The notes under the pieces: model-generated
What the model was told of the DNA's origin: nothing
Seen by the model: only the letters and a program-made list of their open reading frames with translations
The model's database searches: none
Translations under genes and position numbers: made by a program
In this document: positions 1 through 7,993 of the stretch, one piece after another
Layout: each line of letters opens with the position of its first letter
Numbering within the stretch: the first letter of the stretch is position 1
Origin: Thiopseudomonas sp.
GTDB taxonomy: Bacteria; Pseudomonadota; Gammaproteobacteria; Pseudomonadales; Pseudomonadaceae
NCBI GenBank assembly: GCA_023228985.1
Contig: JALOAC010000017.1
Coordinates: 1-57,234, forward strand
Direction of reading: 5' to 3'
DNA length: 57,234 bases

Positions 1-1569
1 GCTCAGTAGCTGGGTAGCTTGGCGGATCGCAGCACCCATGCGGGTGTAATAACCGGGTTTTAGCGACTGAATCGCACCGCACACCTTGGCGTTATATTTG
101 TTGTCGAACCCTTTAATTTCTATCATCCGCACATGCTGACGACGCAGCGAAGAAAAGCCATACACAGCAAAGTCATCGCCAACTACAGATAACGCCTCGG
201 AAAATAACATCAGACTATCGCCGACAACATCAATCACACGACGCTCGTTATCCACGTGTGCATCGGTCGACATAGACAGGTCTGCTAGGGCTAAGCAGGA
301 TAAGTCACGCTGCTTGCGCTGCAGATCCATAAACAAACCCGGCTGTTGGGTTTGCCCCTGTTTACGCTGCACGTAAAAATCCACACAGGCCTGCAGATCC
401 AGTTCACTGCCCTGCATTTGCTGTTTATACCAACGTGGCTCACTGCGTAGGTTTTCAAACTGACGGCGTACTTTATGTGCTAAAGCAGTTAAACGCTCCG
501 GCAAGGGCATAGGCTCTTGCAAGCGTGGCTGCATCATTTGCACGTTAACGTAATCCTCGCGCAAACAATTTCGGCGAAAATCCCATTCAGGCAGCTTGAT
601 ACCCTCGCCCATCGGCAAATCATCAACATCGGCTGGTGGCAAGTCCAAGTGCAGCTTTAAGCCACCGCCCTTACGTTTACGTTTTTTCGACAGCGCGATC
701 TCGTCCAGATCATCGGCGACCCGTGCAGCATCAATATCATCGTTATCATCACCACAACGATCAAGATCAATGTGCTCTGTCCAGGTAAAGAGACTTTCTA
801 AACGAAACAGCAACAAACCCTGCTTACCGGTATTGTCATCTACACGGCTGGCTTGTTTGCGTACCTCTTTCCCCTCACCTTGAGAGCGACCTAATAAATC
901 GCCATCTTCCTCTTCTTCCCAGTGCGTTTGCTGGGGATCACCCAGATTAAGCGGCGGATAAAGCCACACAGCCACCGGCCATGGCGCACTCTCACTCACT
1001 GGAAATTCGGTAATAGAGCCGGGTTTTAATAATGCTTGACGAATCGCCTCTTCCACAGCGGCCTCTGCCGGCGGAAGATCTTCTGGTTTAGGACGCAAGG
1101 CAATATGCGCCAACACCAGTTCGGCATAGCGCGATTGTAAGGCGGGATATTGCTCTAACAGCTCCGCAATCCATGTTTGGTTATCGCGCGCCCAGTGGCG
1201 CATAGAGCCTGCATGGGCGGCAAGAATGGTTAGCCAACGATAGAGCTCACGGTTGTATTGCGTTTCTGGGTATACCGCGATGCTGGCAGGTAGACGCACG
1301 CTATGCGAATCACGCCAAGCAACTGACAGCTGCTGGGCTGTGCCAGCAATTTTTTGCAAGAAAGAGCGCCTAACCATCATTTGCCGGGCATGCGCCGCTT
1401 CTAAGCTGACTTCATGACCGCCACCCATGGCGCGGAATAATAACGCTAGGCCAGGCTGGATGGTTTCTAATTCTATCCGAGCCTCTGGATACTCAGGATC
1501 AGCTTTGCGCGTAATAAAGCGGTGCCAAATACTACCTGCTAACTCTTCAACTTCAATCGCAAAACTCAT
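1..1569 (-). CDS. norD: NorD, nitric oxide reductase activation protein (C-terminus cut by window edge)
   Basis: The minus-strand frame is open from an ATG at 1569 to the window edge, about 523 codons. The start MSFAIEVEEL follows a strong AGGAGG site. The C-terminal half looks like a von Willebrand A domain, with a MIDAS-type DLSMST motif near residue 434. An acidic, Lys-rich linker (DDNDDIDAARVADDLDE followed by KKRKRK) lies before it. In denitrifiers NorD is a cytoplasmic protein needed for assembly or activation of the NorCB complex, usually with the MoxR-type ATPase NorQ. The gene follows norB on the same strand, which fits a norCBD operon. NorQ is not in the window. Confidence 0.9.
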   Translation of the reverse strand, partial: MSFAIEVEELAGSIWHRFITRKADPEYPEARIELETIQPGLALLFRAMGGGHEVSLEAAHARQMMVRRSFLQKIAGTAQQLSVAWRDSHSVRLPASIAVYPETQYNRELYRWLTILAAHAGSMRHWARDNQTWIAELLEQYPALQSRYAELVLAHIALRPKPEDLPPAEAAVEEAIRQALLKPGSITEFPVSESAPWPVAVWLYPPLNLGDPQQTHWEEEEDGDLLGRSQGEGKEVRKQASRVDDNTGKQGLLLFRLESLFTWTEHIDLDRCGDDNDDIDAARVADDLDEIALSKKRKRKGGGLKLHLDLPPADVDDLPMGEGIKLPEWDFRRNCLREDYVNVQMMQPRLQEPMPLPERLTALAHKVRRQFENLRSEPRWYKQQMQGSELDLQACVDFYVQRKQGQTQQPGLFMDLQRKQRDLSCLALADLSMSTDAHVDNERRVIDVVGDSLMLFSEALSVVGDDFAVYGFSSLRRQHVRMIEIKGFDNKYNAKVCGAIQSLKPGYYTRMGAAIRQATQLLS

Positions 1570-1640
1570 GCTCTTTCCTCCTGTACCCCTAGATACTGCG
1601 AGCTGTAGGCAGAAGAACAATACACGATTAAAACCGTCGC

Positions 1641-1667
1641 TGTCGCGCATTAACATGCGCTCCTACA
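1641..1667 (-). repeat. Single type-B REP palindrome
   Basis: On the minus strand this reads GTAGGAGCGCATGTTAATGCG followed by CGACA. It is a GCGCAT/ATGCGC hairpin with the GGAGCGC head shared by the other type-B REP copies in this window. It lies between norB and norD. Confidence 0.7.
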
Positions 1668-1704
1668 GCTCCTAGCTGTACCCAACTAAACTGGGGTTTT
1701 CTAG

Positions 1705-1780
1705 AGAGTTATTTATACAACAAATAACTCTGTACAAAATCCCGCTTAACATACGCTGGATTATAACAACCCAGCGTATG
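1705..1780. other. Two strong hairpins in the norB-norD gap
   Basis: The first hairpin (1705-1731) has a perfect 10-bp stem, AGAGTTATTT/AAATAACTCT, with a 7-nt loop. The second (1750-1780) has a perfect 10-bp stem, CATACGCTGG/CCAGCGTATG, with an 11-nt loop. Neither is followed by a clean T-tract in the direction of transcription. They may act as RNA stability or processing elements that set norD below norCB, rather than as full terminators. That role is an inference. Confidence 0.6.
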
Positions 1781-1790
1781 CTTCATTGCG

Positions 1791-3224
1791 TTAGGCTATT
1801 TCATTAGCCAAAACAGGCTTGCGTGTATCCGGAGCGGTTTGTAGCTTCTTGCTGAAACTCATCAAGTAGCACACTAAACCAATCAAGAAGCCAACACCAG
1901 CAATGAAGCGTAACCAGTAGAACAGCATTAACTGATCTTGAGTCGCCATAAAGGACATTGCGGCACCATCTTCAGGGATACGACGTAACCATACTTCAAC
2001 CACACCCGCACCGGTTAGGAACAGAGTGATAAACACCATGCTCACAGTCATTAACCAGAAGCCCCACATTTCCATGATTTGCGCTTTGTTACTTGGCGCC
2101 TCACCAATACCACGTAAGCGCGGCATAGCGTAGGAAACGATGGTCATCACAATCATGGCGTAAGCGCCGTAGAAAGCCATATGACCGTGGGCAGCAGTGA
2201 TTTGCGCACCGTGCGTGTAGTAGTTAACTGGCGCCAGCGTATGCAAGAAGCCCCACACACCTGCACCTAAGAACGCCATTACTACAGTACCCATTGCCCA
2301 AAGCGAAGCGGCTTTGTTCGGGTGCTCACGGCGACGACGGTTAATCATATTAAAGGCGAACAGTACCATCACAAAGAATGGCAGCGGCTCTAGGGTGGAG
2401 AAAATTGAACCAACCCACAGCCAAACTGTTGGTGCACCAATCCAGAAGTAGTGGTGACCTGTACCTAAAATACCGGAAATCAATGCCAGCGCAACAATCA
2501 CGTACAACCACTTTTCAATCACTTCACGGTCAACACCGGTGATTTTAATCAGTACGTACGCCAAGATGGCCGCCATGATTAATTCCCATACACCCTCTAC
2601 CCACAGGTGAACAACAAACCACCAGTAGAACTTATCGCGACTGAGGTTTTCAGGGTTATAGAAGGCGAACAGGAACAGCAGCGCCAAACCAATCAAACCT
2701 GTCATCAAGACCACGTTAACGGCAGTTTTTCGGCCTTTAAGCACCGTCATACCCACGTTATAGATGAAGCCCAAAGCTACGATAACAATACCCACCTTGG
2801 TCGGCAGGGGTTGCTCAAGGAATTCGCGACCCATGGTTGGTAGCAAATCGTTACCGGTCATTGCCGCCAAACCTGCATAGGGTACAAACAGGTAGCCTAG
2901 AATGGTTAGTACGCCGGCACCAGCAAACACCCAAAACAGCAGCATTGCTAATTTAGGGCTATGTAGCTCACGGTCAGCTTCTTCTGGAACCAGATAGTAA
3001 GCAGCACCCATAAAGCCAAATAACAACCAAACAATTAGCAGGTTAGTGTGGACCATACGGGCCACGTTAAAAGGAAGTAACGGGAATAGGAAATCCCCGA
3101 TAATATATTGCAGCCCCATAATCAGGCCGAACAGAATTTGACCCACAAAAAGTATGAGCGCAAACACGAAATACGGTTTGGCCACTTTTTGCGACTCAAA
3201 TTTTACTAGGGTTTGACTGGACAT
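1791..3224 (-). CDS. norB: Nitric oxide reductase subunit B (cytochrome b subunit, cNOR type)
   Basis: The protein is 477 aa and very hydrophobic, with about 12 membrane segments. It matches the catalytic NorB subunit, which reduces 2 NO to N2O at a heme b3 / non-heme FeB centre in the inner membrane. HLWVEGVWELI carries FeB-site His and Glu, and GTGHHYFWIG carries paired histidines. The N-terminus lacks the long quinol-oxidising extension of qNOR, so the electron donor should be NorC. The start at 3224 (MSSQTLVKFE) has GGAGG 7 nt upstream and is preferred over an in-frame ATG 24 nt earlier. norC lies 66 bp upstream. Confidence 0.97.
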   Translation of the reverse strand: MSSQTLVKFESQKVAKPYFVFALILFVGQILFGLIMGLQYIIGDFLFPLLPFNVARMVHTNLLIVWLLFGFMGAAYYLVPEEADRELHSPKLAMLLFWVFAGAGVLTILGYLFVPYAGLAAMTGNDLLPTMGREFLEQPLPTKVGIVIVALGFIYNVGMTVLKGRKTAVNVVLMTGLIGLALLFLFAFYNPENLSRDKFYWWFVVHLWVEGVWELIMAAILAYVLIKITGVDREVIEKWLYVIVALALISGILGTGHHYFWIGAPTVWLWVGSIFSTLEPLPFFVMVLFAFNMINRRRREHPNKAASLWAMGTVVMAFLGAGVWGFLHTLAPVNYYTHGAQITAAHGHMAFYGAYAMIVMTIVSYAMPRLRGIGEAPSNKAQIMEMWGFWLMTVSMVFITLFLTGAGVVEVWLRRIPEDGAAMSFMATQDQLMLFYWLRFIAGVGFLIGLVCYLMSFSKKLQTAPDTRKPVLANEIA

Positions 3225-3290
3225 AGTCAGTCCTCCAATAACAAGCAATTCAATTCAATCAATGCCAACTAAGGTTTAGCTAAAGCAGCA

Positions 3291-3731
3291 TTAACCTTCT
3301 TTGTTTGGTGGCCAATTGTTAGTGTCAATTTTGGCGGTCCATTCCAAGAACGCGGTGAGATCAACGAGTTGCTCATCGGTTAAATTGAATTGCGGCATTT
3401 GCCGGCGACCTGGGACATTGGTTGGTTGCGCCTTCATCCATGCAGGCAAGAAGAACTTAAAGCCGTCTTCTCCACCACGACGGTGAAATACGTTACCCAG
3501 TTCAGGAGCAAAATATGCACCCTCTCCAAGCAATGTGTGGCAGCCGATGCAGTTATTGGTTTCCCATACGTGCTTACCGCGGACGATAGAGTCGGTTAAC
3601 TCTGAGTCGTTGGTGCGCTCTGGGAAGGTTTTTTCTGTGTGGTATGCTAATGCAAGGAAAACCAGAATGAAGAACAAACTGCCTCCATAATAGATATTCC
3701 GAGCCATACCTTTTGTGAATGTTTCAGACAT
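3291..3731 (-). CDS. norC: Nitric oxide reductase subunit C (membrane cytochrome c)
   Basis: The protein is 146 aa. It has one N-terminal transmembrane anchor (about residues 11-30), then a periplasmic class I cytochrome c domain with heme-binding CIGCH in NNCIGCHTLLGEGAYFAPELG. A likely axial Met lies in RRQMPQF. NorC passes electrons from soluble cytochromes or azurin to NorB. The start at 3731 (MSETFTKGMARN) is preceded by GGAGG; a longer frame starting at 3803 would run into the FNR box. It is the first gene of the norCBD operon. Confidence 0.96.
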   Translation of the reverse strand: MSETFTKGMARNIYYGGSLFFILVFLALAYHTEKTFPERTNDSELTDSIVRGKHVWETNNCIGCHTLLGEGAYFAPELGNVFHRRGGEDGFKFFLPAWMKAQPTNVPGRRQMPQFNLTDEQLVDLTAFLEWTAKIDTNNWPPNKEG

Positions 3732-3793
3732 GATGCAATGCCTCCTGATGAGTTTTACAGGCCCATCATAGAAACACCTTGTTGCAATTACCC

Positions 3794-3807
3794 TTGATAG
3801 CAATCAA
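3794..3807. promoter_or_regulatory. FNR/ANR/DNR box upstream of norC
   Basis: TTGATAGCAATCAA matches the FNR-family consensus TTGAT-N4-ATCAA exactly. It lies 63-76 bp upstream of the norC start. In Pseudomonas the NO-sensing DNR, a paralogue of ANR, drives nor operons through such sites. Which regulator binds here cannot be told from the sequence. Confidence 0.85.
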
Positions 3808-3942
3808 GAATACCAACACGCGGCAGAATCTTTATTTGCGCGCCACTTAATAGCTTTTGTATATTTACGCTGAAAGACACGCCCGCACTGGCTTGCCGAC
3901 TACGCACAAGCTATTCATAGTTAGAAAACACTAGTCACTAAA

Positions 3943-3977
3943 GCAAAAAAGGGAGCCTTTTAAGCTCCCTTTTTTGC
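3943..3977 (-). terminator. Intrinsic terminator after metQ
   Basis: Perfect 14-bp stem, GCAAAAAAGGGAGC / GCTCCCTTTTTTGC, with a 7-nt loop. It has a built-in T-run on both strands and lies 15 bp past the metQ stop. It separates metNIQ from the nor promoter and could work in both directions. Confidence 0.92.
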
Positions 3978-3991
3978 TAGTCAACTCGGTT

Positions 3992-4762
3992 TTAGAACAC
4001 AGGCACGACAGCACCTTGATACTTTTCTAAGATAAACGCCTTCACTTCTGCAGTTTTCAGCGCCTCTACCAATTTTAGCAGCGCTGGATTTTGCTGGTTG
4101 TTCTCGCGCGTCACTAATATATTTACATAAGGTGAGTCGGCACCTTCAATGACCAACGCATCTTCCATCGGGTTTAAACCGGCTTCCAGCGCATAGTTGG
4201 TATTGATTAACGCCAAGTCCACCTGATTTAACACACGCGGCAAGGTCGCTGCTTCCAACTCACGAATGCGTAGTTTTTTCGGGTTGTCGGCAGTGTCACG
4301 CGCTGTGGCGGTAATGCCAGCCTCTGGCTTGAGCGTTAACACGCCCGCGGTTTGCAACAGCAGCAATGCGCGGCCACCGTTGGTCGCATCGTTAGGAATG
4401 GCGACCTGTGCGCCATCTTTCAGCTCGGACAAGTCTTTGATTTTGCTGGAGTAGGCACCGAAGGGCTCTACGTGGACACCAGCCACACTGACCAGCTGAG
4501 TACCTTTACTGGCATTAAACTCATCCAAGTAGGGCTGGTGCTGGAAGAAGTTGGCGTCCAAACGGCCTTCGGCGACTTGGATATTGGGCTGCACATAGTC
4601 CGTAAAGACTTTAACTTCGAGGGTCACGCCCTGCTTAGCCAGCGTAGGCTTGAGAAATTCTAGAATTTCTGCGTGCGGCACCGGTGTTGCGGCCACTTGC
4701 AATGTTTGTGCTTGAACTGAAAAAGCAGCGAAGGCGGCCAAGGCCACTAAAATGCGTTTCAT
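3992..4762 (-). CDS. metQ: Methionine ABC transporter substrate-binding protein
   Basis: The protein is 256 aa of the NlpA/MetQ family. It binds methionine (possibly both stereoisomers) in the periplasm and delivers it to MetNI. The N-terminus is a signal peptide ending in VQAQT. No lipobox cysteine is visible, so unlike E. coli MetQ it is probably released by signal peptidase I. Family blocks include HAEILEFLKP, FFQHQPYL and NYALEAGLNP. It is the last gene of metN-metI-metQ, 19 bp after metI. Confidence 0.93.
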   Translation of the reverse strand: MKRILVALAAFAAFSVQAQTLQVAATPVPHAEILEFLKPTLAKQGVTLEVKVFTDYVQPNIQVAEGRLDANFFQHQPYLDEFNASKGTQLVSVAGVHVEPFGAYSSKIKDLSELKDGAQVAIPNDATNGGRALLLLQTAGVLTLKPEAGITATARDTADNPKKLRIRELEAATLPRVLNQVDLALINTNYALEAGLNPMEDALVIEGADSPYVNILVTRENNQQNPALLKLVEALKTAEVKAFILEKYQGAVVPVF

Positions 4763-4781
4763 GTGTATGTTTCCTCTTTTA

Positions 4782-5447
4782 TTATCGTCTAGAAAAATGA
4801 ACCACTAAGCGGTCACCAATCATTTGTAAAATCTGTACTAAAATCAGCAGCAACACCACGGTCACCACCATCACATCGGTTTGAAAGCGCTGATAACCAA
4901 AGCGTATGGCTAAATCGCCTAAACCGCCGGCGCCGACTACGCCCGCCATGGCGGTATAGGATACCAGCGTAATGGCGGTAACGGTGACGGCGGCAATAAT
5001 GCCGGGACGCGCCTCGGGTAATAAGGCGCTGATGATAATTTGTTGGGTGGACGCACCCATGGCTTGCGTGGCTTCAATGATACCGCGATCCACCTCGCGC
5101 AGGGCAGTTTCCACTAGGCGGGCAAAAAACGGTGTGGCCCCCACCACCAATGGCGGAATAGCGCCCGCCACACCTAATGAAGTGCCGGTCAATACCACGG
5201 TGAGTGGAATCATCACGATCAATAGAATAATAAAGGGCAACGAGCGCAGTACGTTCACCACCAACGACAGCAAGCCATAAAAGGCTTTATGCTCAAACAG
5301 CTGCCGTGGGCCTGTTAAAAACAGCAGTACACCCAAAGGTAAGCCCAGCACAATAGTGAACAGTAACGAACCGCCAAGCATCAACAGTGTGTCTAATGTC
5401 GCCAGCCAGATTTCATACCAATCAATGTTGCTCATTAAACCGCTCAT
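4782..5447 (-). CDS. metI: Methionine ABC transporter permease
   Basis: The protein is 221 aa with five or six membrane spans. It has the binding-protein-dependent permease motif EAxxAMGAxxxQ (here EATQAMGASTQQII), the loop that contacts the ATPase. It forms the inner-membrane channel of MetNIQ. The ATG at 5447 overlaps the metN stop by 4 bp, indicating translational coupling. Confidence 0.95.
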   Translation of the reverse strand: MSGLMSNIDWYEIWLATLDTLLMLGGSLLFTIVLGLPLGVLLFLTGPRQLFEHKAFYGLLSLVVNVLRSLPFIILLIVMIPLTVVLTGTSLGVAGAIPPLVVGATPFFARLVETALREVDRGIIEATQAMGASTQQIIISALLPEARPGIIAAVTVTAITLVSYTAMAGVVGAGGLGDLAIRFGYQRFQTDVMVVTVVLLLILVQILQMIGDRLVVHFSRR

Positions 5448-6451
5448 GGACGCACCACCTCTATCTTCACGCCTGCCGCGCTTAGCTGTTGTTCAGCCAG
5501 ATCGACCTGTTCGCCGGTTAACGCAATGGTCAGCTGACCGCAGGGTTCATCTTTAATCCGCCCAATGCGTCCGGCTAAAATACTGTAGTTAGCACCTGTG
5601 GCTTGCATCACTTGGCTCAGCACTGGGGCGTAAGTGCTTTCGCCGAGAAAGGTTAGGTGCAGTATGCGCCCGGCAACATGGGCAAAGTCCTCTTGCTGAG
5701 TGCCGTCTTCGCCCTCAGACAGCTGAACAAAGCGTTGCGTGGTGGGGTGTTGCGGCTGTAAAAACACCTCCGCCACCGGGCCGCTTTCAATCACTTGCCC
5801 CTCTTCCATCACACCCACGCGGTCACAAATACGGCGGATCACATCCATCTCATGGGTGATCAGCACAATGGTTAAGCCCAGCTCTTGGTTAATTTGCCGT
5901 AAAAGCTGTAACACCTGCCCGGTGGTTTCTGGGTCTAGGGCGCTAGTGGCTTCATCGCAGAGCAGAATACTGGGGCCAGTGGCCAGTGCGCGGGCGATCC
6001 CGACGCGCTGTTTTTGTCCGCCGGATAACTGGGCTGGGTATTTGCTCGCTTGATCCGCCAAGCCAACCCGCTCTAGCAACTCACGCACACGTTTATCGAT
6101 CGCCGAACGCTCGTACTCACCTGCAAGGCGCATGGGCATGGCCACGTTTTGCGCCACGGTTTTGCTCGACAGCAGGTTAAAGTGCTGGAAAATCATACCG
6201 ACCCGGCGGCGAAACCCACGCAAACCTGCCGCATCCAGCGCGGTCACCTCAACGCCATCGGCGATAATGCGTCCGGTAGTGGGTTGTTCGAGGCGATTAA
6301 TTAAGCGCAGCAAGGTGCTTTTGCCTGCGCCGGAATAGCCAATTAAGCCAAAAATCTCACCGCGATTAACGTGCAAGTCCGTTGCTTTAACCGCCTCAAT
6401 GCAGCGGTCTTTGACCTTGAACGTTTTACTGACTTGTTGAAATTCAATCAC
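5444..6451 (-). CDS. metN: Methionine ABC transporter ATP-binding protein
   Basis: The protein is 335 aa. The ATPase domain has Walker A GYSGAGKST, signature LSGGQKQRVGIARAL, Walker B ILLCDEATSALDPE and switch H in LITHEMD. A C-terminal NIL/ACT-like domain (about residues 255-335) senses intracellular methionine and inhibits transport in the E. coli homologue. It is the first gene of the operon. No SAM riboswitch or other Met-specific leader was found before it; REP repeats begin about 110 bp upstream. Confidence 0.95.
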   Translation of the reverse strand: MIEFQQVSKTFKVKDRCIEAVKATDLHVNRGEIFGLIGYSGAGKSTLLRLINRLEQPTTGRIIADGVEVTALDAAGLRGFRRRVGMIFQHFNLLSSKTVAQNVAMPMRLAGEYERSAIDKRVRELLERVGLADQASKYPAQLSGGQKQRVGIARALATGPSILLCDEATSALDPETTGQVLQLLRQINQELGLTIVLITHEMDVIRRICDRVGVMEEGQVIESGPVAEVFLQPQHPTTQRFVQLSEGEDGTQQEDFAHVAGRILHLTFLGESTYAPVLSQVMQATGANYSILAGRIGRIKDEPCGQLTIALTGEQVDLAEQQLSAAGVKIEVVRP

Positions 6452-6561
6452 TGATTAACCTTGCCGGCGATGCACACAATAAAGAGCCCGTATTGTCCAT
6501 GAGCAACCCCAGAGTTACAAGAAATTCACTCTTTAGAAGCACGCCTGCTGGCTAGGCTTTT

Positions 6562-6673
6562 GTGGGACCCGACTTGTCGGGGAATGGGAAATGCACTTAA
6601 GCCCATACTTAACAGCAGACTTTAACTCTGCGCCATAGCTTGGCTTTGGGTTCCCTGATAAGTCAGGTCCCAC
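6562..6673 (+). repeat. 112-bp REPIN-like element, copy 1 (type A)
   Basis: It begins GTGGGACCCGACTTGTCGGG and ends in the inverted complement (CCCTGATAAGTCAGGTCCCAC). Each end is itself a 6-bp palindrome. The core contains AATGGGAAATGCAC. It belongs to a six-copy family of constant length. This copy lies in the 660-bp metN-eco gap, which otherwise holds only copy 2 and two type-B doublets. Confidence 0.85.
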
Positions 6674-6719
6674 ATTGGATTGTGCTGAGCTCAAAGCCTT
6701 GTGTCAGCCTTAACCCATT

Positions 6720-6791
6720 CGCGCAAGAGTTGCGTTCTAACAGAACCGAGCCCCAACAATACACTCCTGTTGGAGCGCAGCTTCTAGGCGA
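6720..6791. repeat. Type-B REP doublet, copy 1
   Basis: Two facing REP palindromes: CGCGCAAGAGTTGCGTTC on the left and TTGGAGCGCAGCTTCTAGGCG on the right. The right copy has a damaged stem (TAGGCG instead of TGCGCG). Confidence 0.7.
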
Positions 6792-6850
6792 CAGGTGCTT
6801 TAAGCAAACCTAGTGCTCGGGCTGTCCAAGTACCTACCAGCGCGGCTTTT

Positions 6851-6962
6851 GTGGGACCCGACTTGTCGGGGAATGGGAAATGCACCTAAGTCCATCCTTA
6901 GCAGCAGGCTGTAATTCTGCGCCATGGCTTGGCTTTGGGTTCCCTGACAAGTCAGGTCCCAC
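6851..6962 (+). repeat. 112-bp REPIN-like element, copy 2 (type A)
   Basis: Same ends and same 112-bp length as copy 1, in the same orientation. It is followed by the same type-B doublet, so copies 1 and 2 are parts of a tandemly repeated composite unit. Confidence 0.85.
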
Positions 6963-7007
6963 ATTGGATTGTGTGAGCTCAAAGCCTTGTGTCAGCCTTA
7001 AGCCATT

Positions 7008-7080
7008 CGCGCAAGAGTTGCGTTCTAACAGAACCGAGCCCCAACAATACACTCCTCTTGGAGCGCAGCTTCTGCGCGAT
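7008..7080. repeat. Type-B REP doublet, copy 2
   Basis: Facing palindromes CGCGCAAGAGTTGCGTTC and TTGGAGCGCAGCTTCTGCGCG. The spacer (AACAGAACCGAGCCCCAAC and onwards) is nearly identical to that of copy 1, showing recent duplication. Confidence 0.75.
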
Positions 7081-7111
7081 AGCAATTGAGCAAATAAACT
7101 AGCGCTAGGGC

Positions 7112-7597
7112 TTATTGCTGCTGTGCCTGCTGGTACTTGGCGGGTGCGTTCCATACTCGGTAACGCAGCTCTATCTCTGCTGGGGCGTACAGCACTATGG
7201 GTAATTTGCTGTTATAAGGCAGCAACGTATTACTCAAATTGACCGGTACAAAAGCTTGGGTTTGTTCCTGATCTGGGCAGGCCATGAGTGTGCTAATCGA
7301 ACCCTTCAAACCGTCAACCTGATAATAGCTATAACCCCAACCATCTAAGTTATGCTCGCTCATTTCTGCCGCCAACGAACGTGTATTGCAGTCGGCCAGC
7401 ATTTGTTTACCGGGCAACAACTCTACTTGGTAGCGGCTTTCATCTTGCTTGGCGGGCAACCAAATAACATGCCGCTTATAACCTTCTTGTGCTTGCGGAT
7501 AAGGCGCGACATCAGCTAGGTTTTGCTGCGAATTGGCCGCACAGCCGCTGAGGGTGACCGCTATTGAAGCAATGAATGCCGGAAATAATTTACGCAT
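7112..7597 (-). CDS. eco: Ecotin-family serine protease inhibitor with a lipoprotein signal
   Basis: The protein is 161 aa. It matches ecotin through APYPQAQEGYKRHVI, DESRYQVELLPGK, GWGYSYYQVDG, STLMACPDQ, YNSKLPIVLYAP and ELRYRVW. Ecotin is a dimeric periplasmic inhibitor of chymotrypsin-fold proteases. C70 and C107 correspond to the E. coli disulfide (Cys50-Cys87). Leu104 is at the reactive P1 position (Met84 in E. coli). Unlike classic ecotin the signal peptide ends in a lipobox, LSGC (Cys19) followed by Ala, so a lipid-anchored outer-membrane protein is likely. REP repeats flank the gene on both sides. Confidence 0.92.
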   Translation of the reverse strand: MRKLFPAFIASIAVTLSGCAANSQQNLADVAPYPQAQEGYKRHVIWLPAKQDESRYQVELLPGKQMLADCNTRSLAAEMSEHNLDGWGYSYYQVDGLKGSISTLMACPDQEQTQAFVPVNLSNTLLPYNSKLPIVLYAPAEIELRYRVWNAPAKYQQAQQQ

Positions 7598-7695
7598 AGA
7601 ATTTTACCTCTTAAAAACAGCCTGTATTGTCCATGAGCCCTCCAGCAGTTACAAGAATTTTACCCATTCGCAACACGCCTGTCGGCGCGGCTTTG

Positions 7696-7807
7696 GTGGG
7701 ACCCGCCTTGTCGGAGAATGGGAAATGCACTTAAGCCCTTATTTAGCAGGGGGTTTCAACTCTGTGCCATGGTTTGGCTTTGGGTTCCCTGACAAGTCAG
7801 GTCCCAC
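7696..7807 (+). repeat. 112-bp REPIN-like element, copy 3 (type A)
   Basis: Same length and orientation as copies 1 and 2, with a few substitutions at the left end (GTGGGACCCGCCTTGTCGGAG). About 75 bp before it is a block (GTATTGTCCATGAGC...GTTACAAGAA) also found before copy 1. Together with the doublet at 7853 it fills the 396-bp gap between eco and znuB. Confidence 0.85.
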
Positions 7808-7852
7808 ATTGGCTTGTGCTTAGCTCAAGGCTTGTGTCAGTCCTAAACCATT

Positions 7853-7923
7853 CGCGCAAGAGTTGCGCTCCAACAAGAGCTGAGACCATGCGCCAACCTG
7901 TTGGAGCGCAGCTTCTGCGCGAT
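7853..7923. repeat. Type-B REP doublet, copy 3
   Basis: CGCGCAAGAGTTGCGCTCCAA faces TTGGAGCGCAGCTTCTGCGCG; both palindromes are intact. It lies about 70 bp past the znuB stop and could protect or end the znu transcript. Confidence 0.75.
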
Positions 7924-7993
7924 AGATGATTATTAAGCAGCTCAATAATTAAGACTGACACTAAAACTGCCGACACGATTTTTTTGGGGATGC

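Noticed and set aside
3732..3803. N-terminal extension of norC
   Set aside because: The longer frame overlaps the FNR box and lacks a ribosome site, while the start at 3731 has GGAGG.
6452..6561. SAM riboswitch or Met-box before metN
   Set aside because: No aptamer core or repeated operator seen; the upstream DNA turns into REP repeats.
6800..7154. Overlapping ORFs on both strands in the metN-eco interval
   Set aside because: They run across REP-type palindromes and duplicated linkers, and recur as shifted copies at the other repeat sites; no ribosome sites or family motifs.
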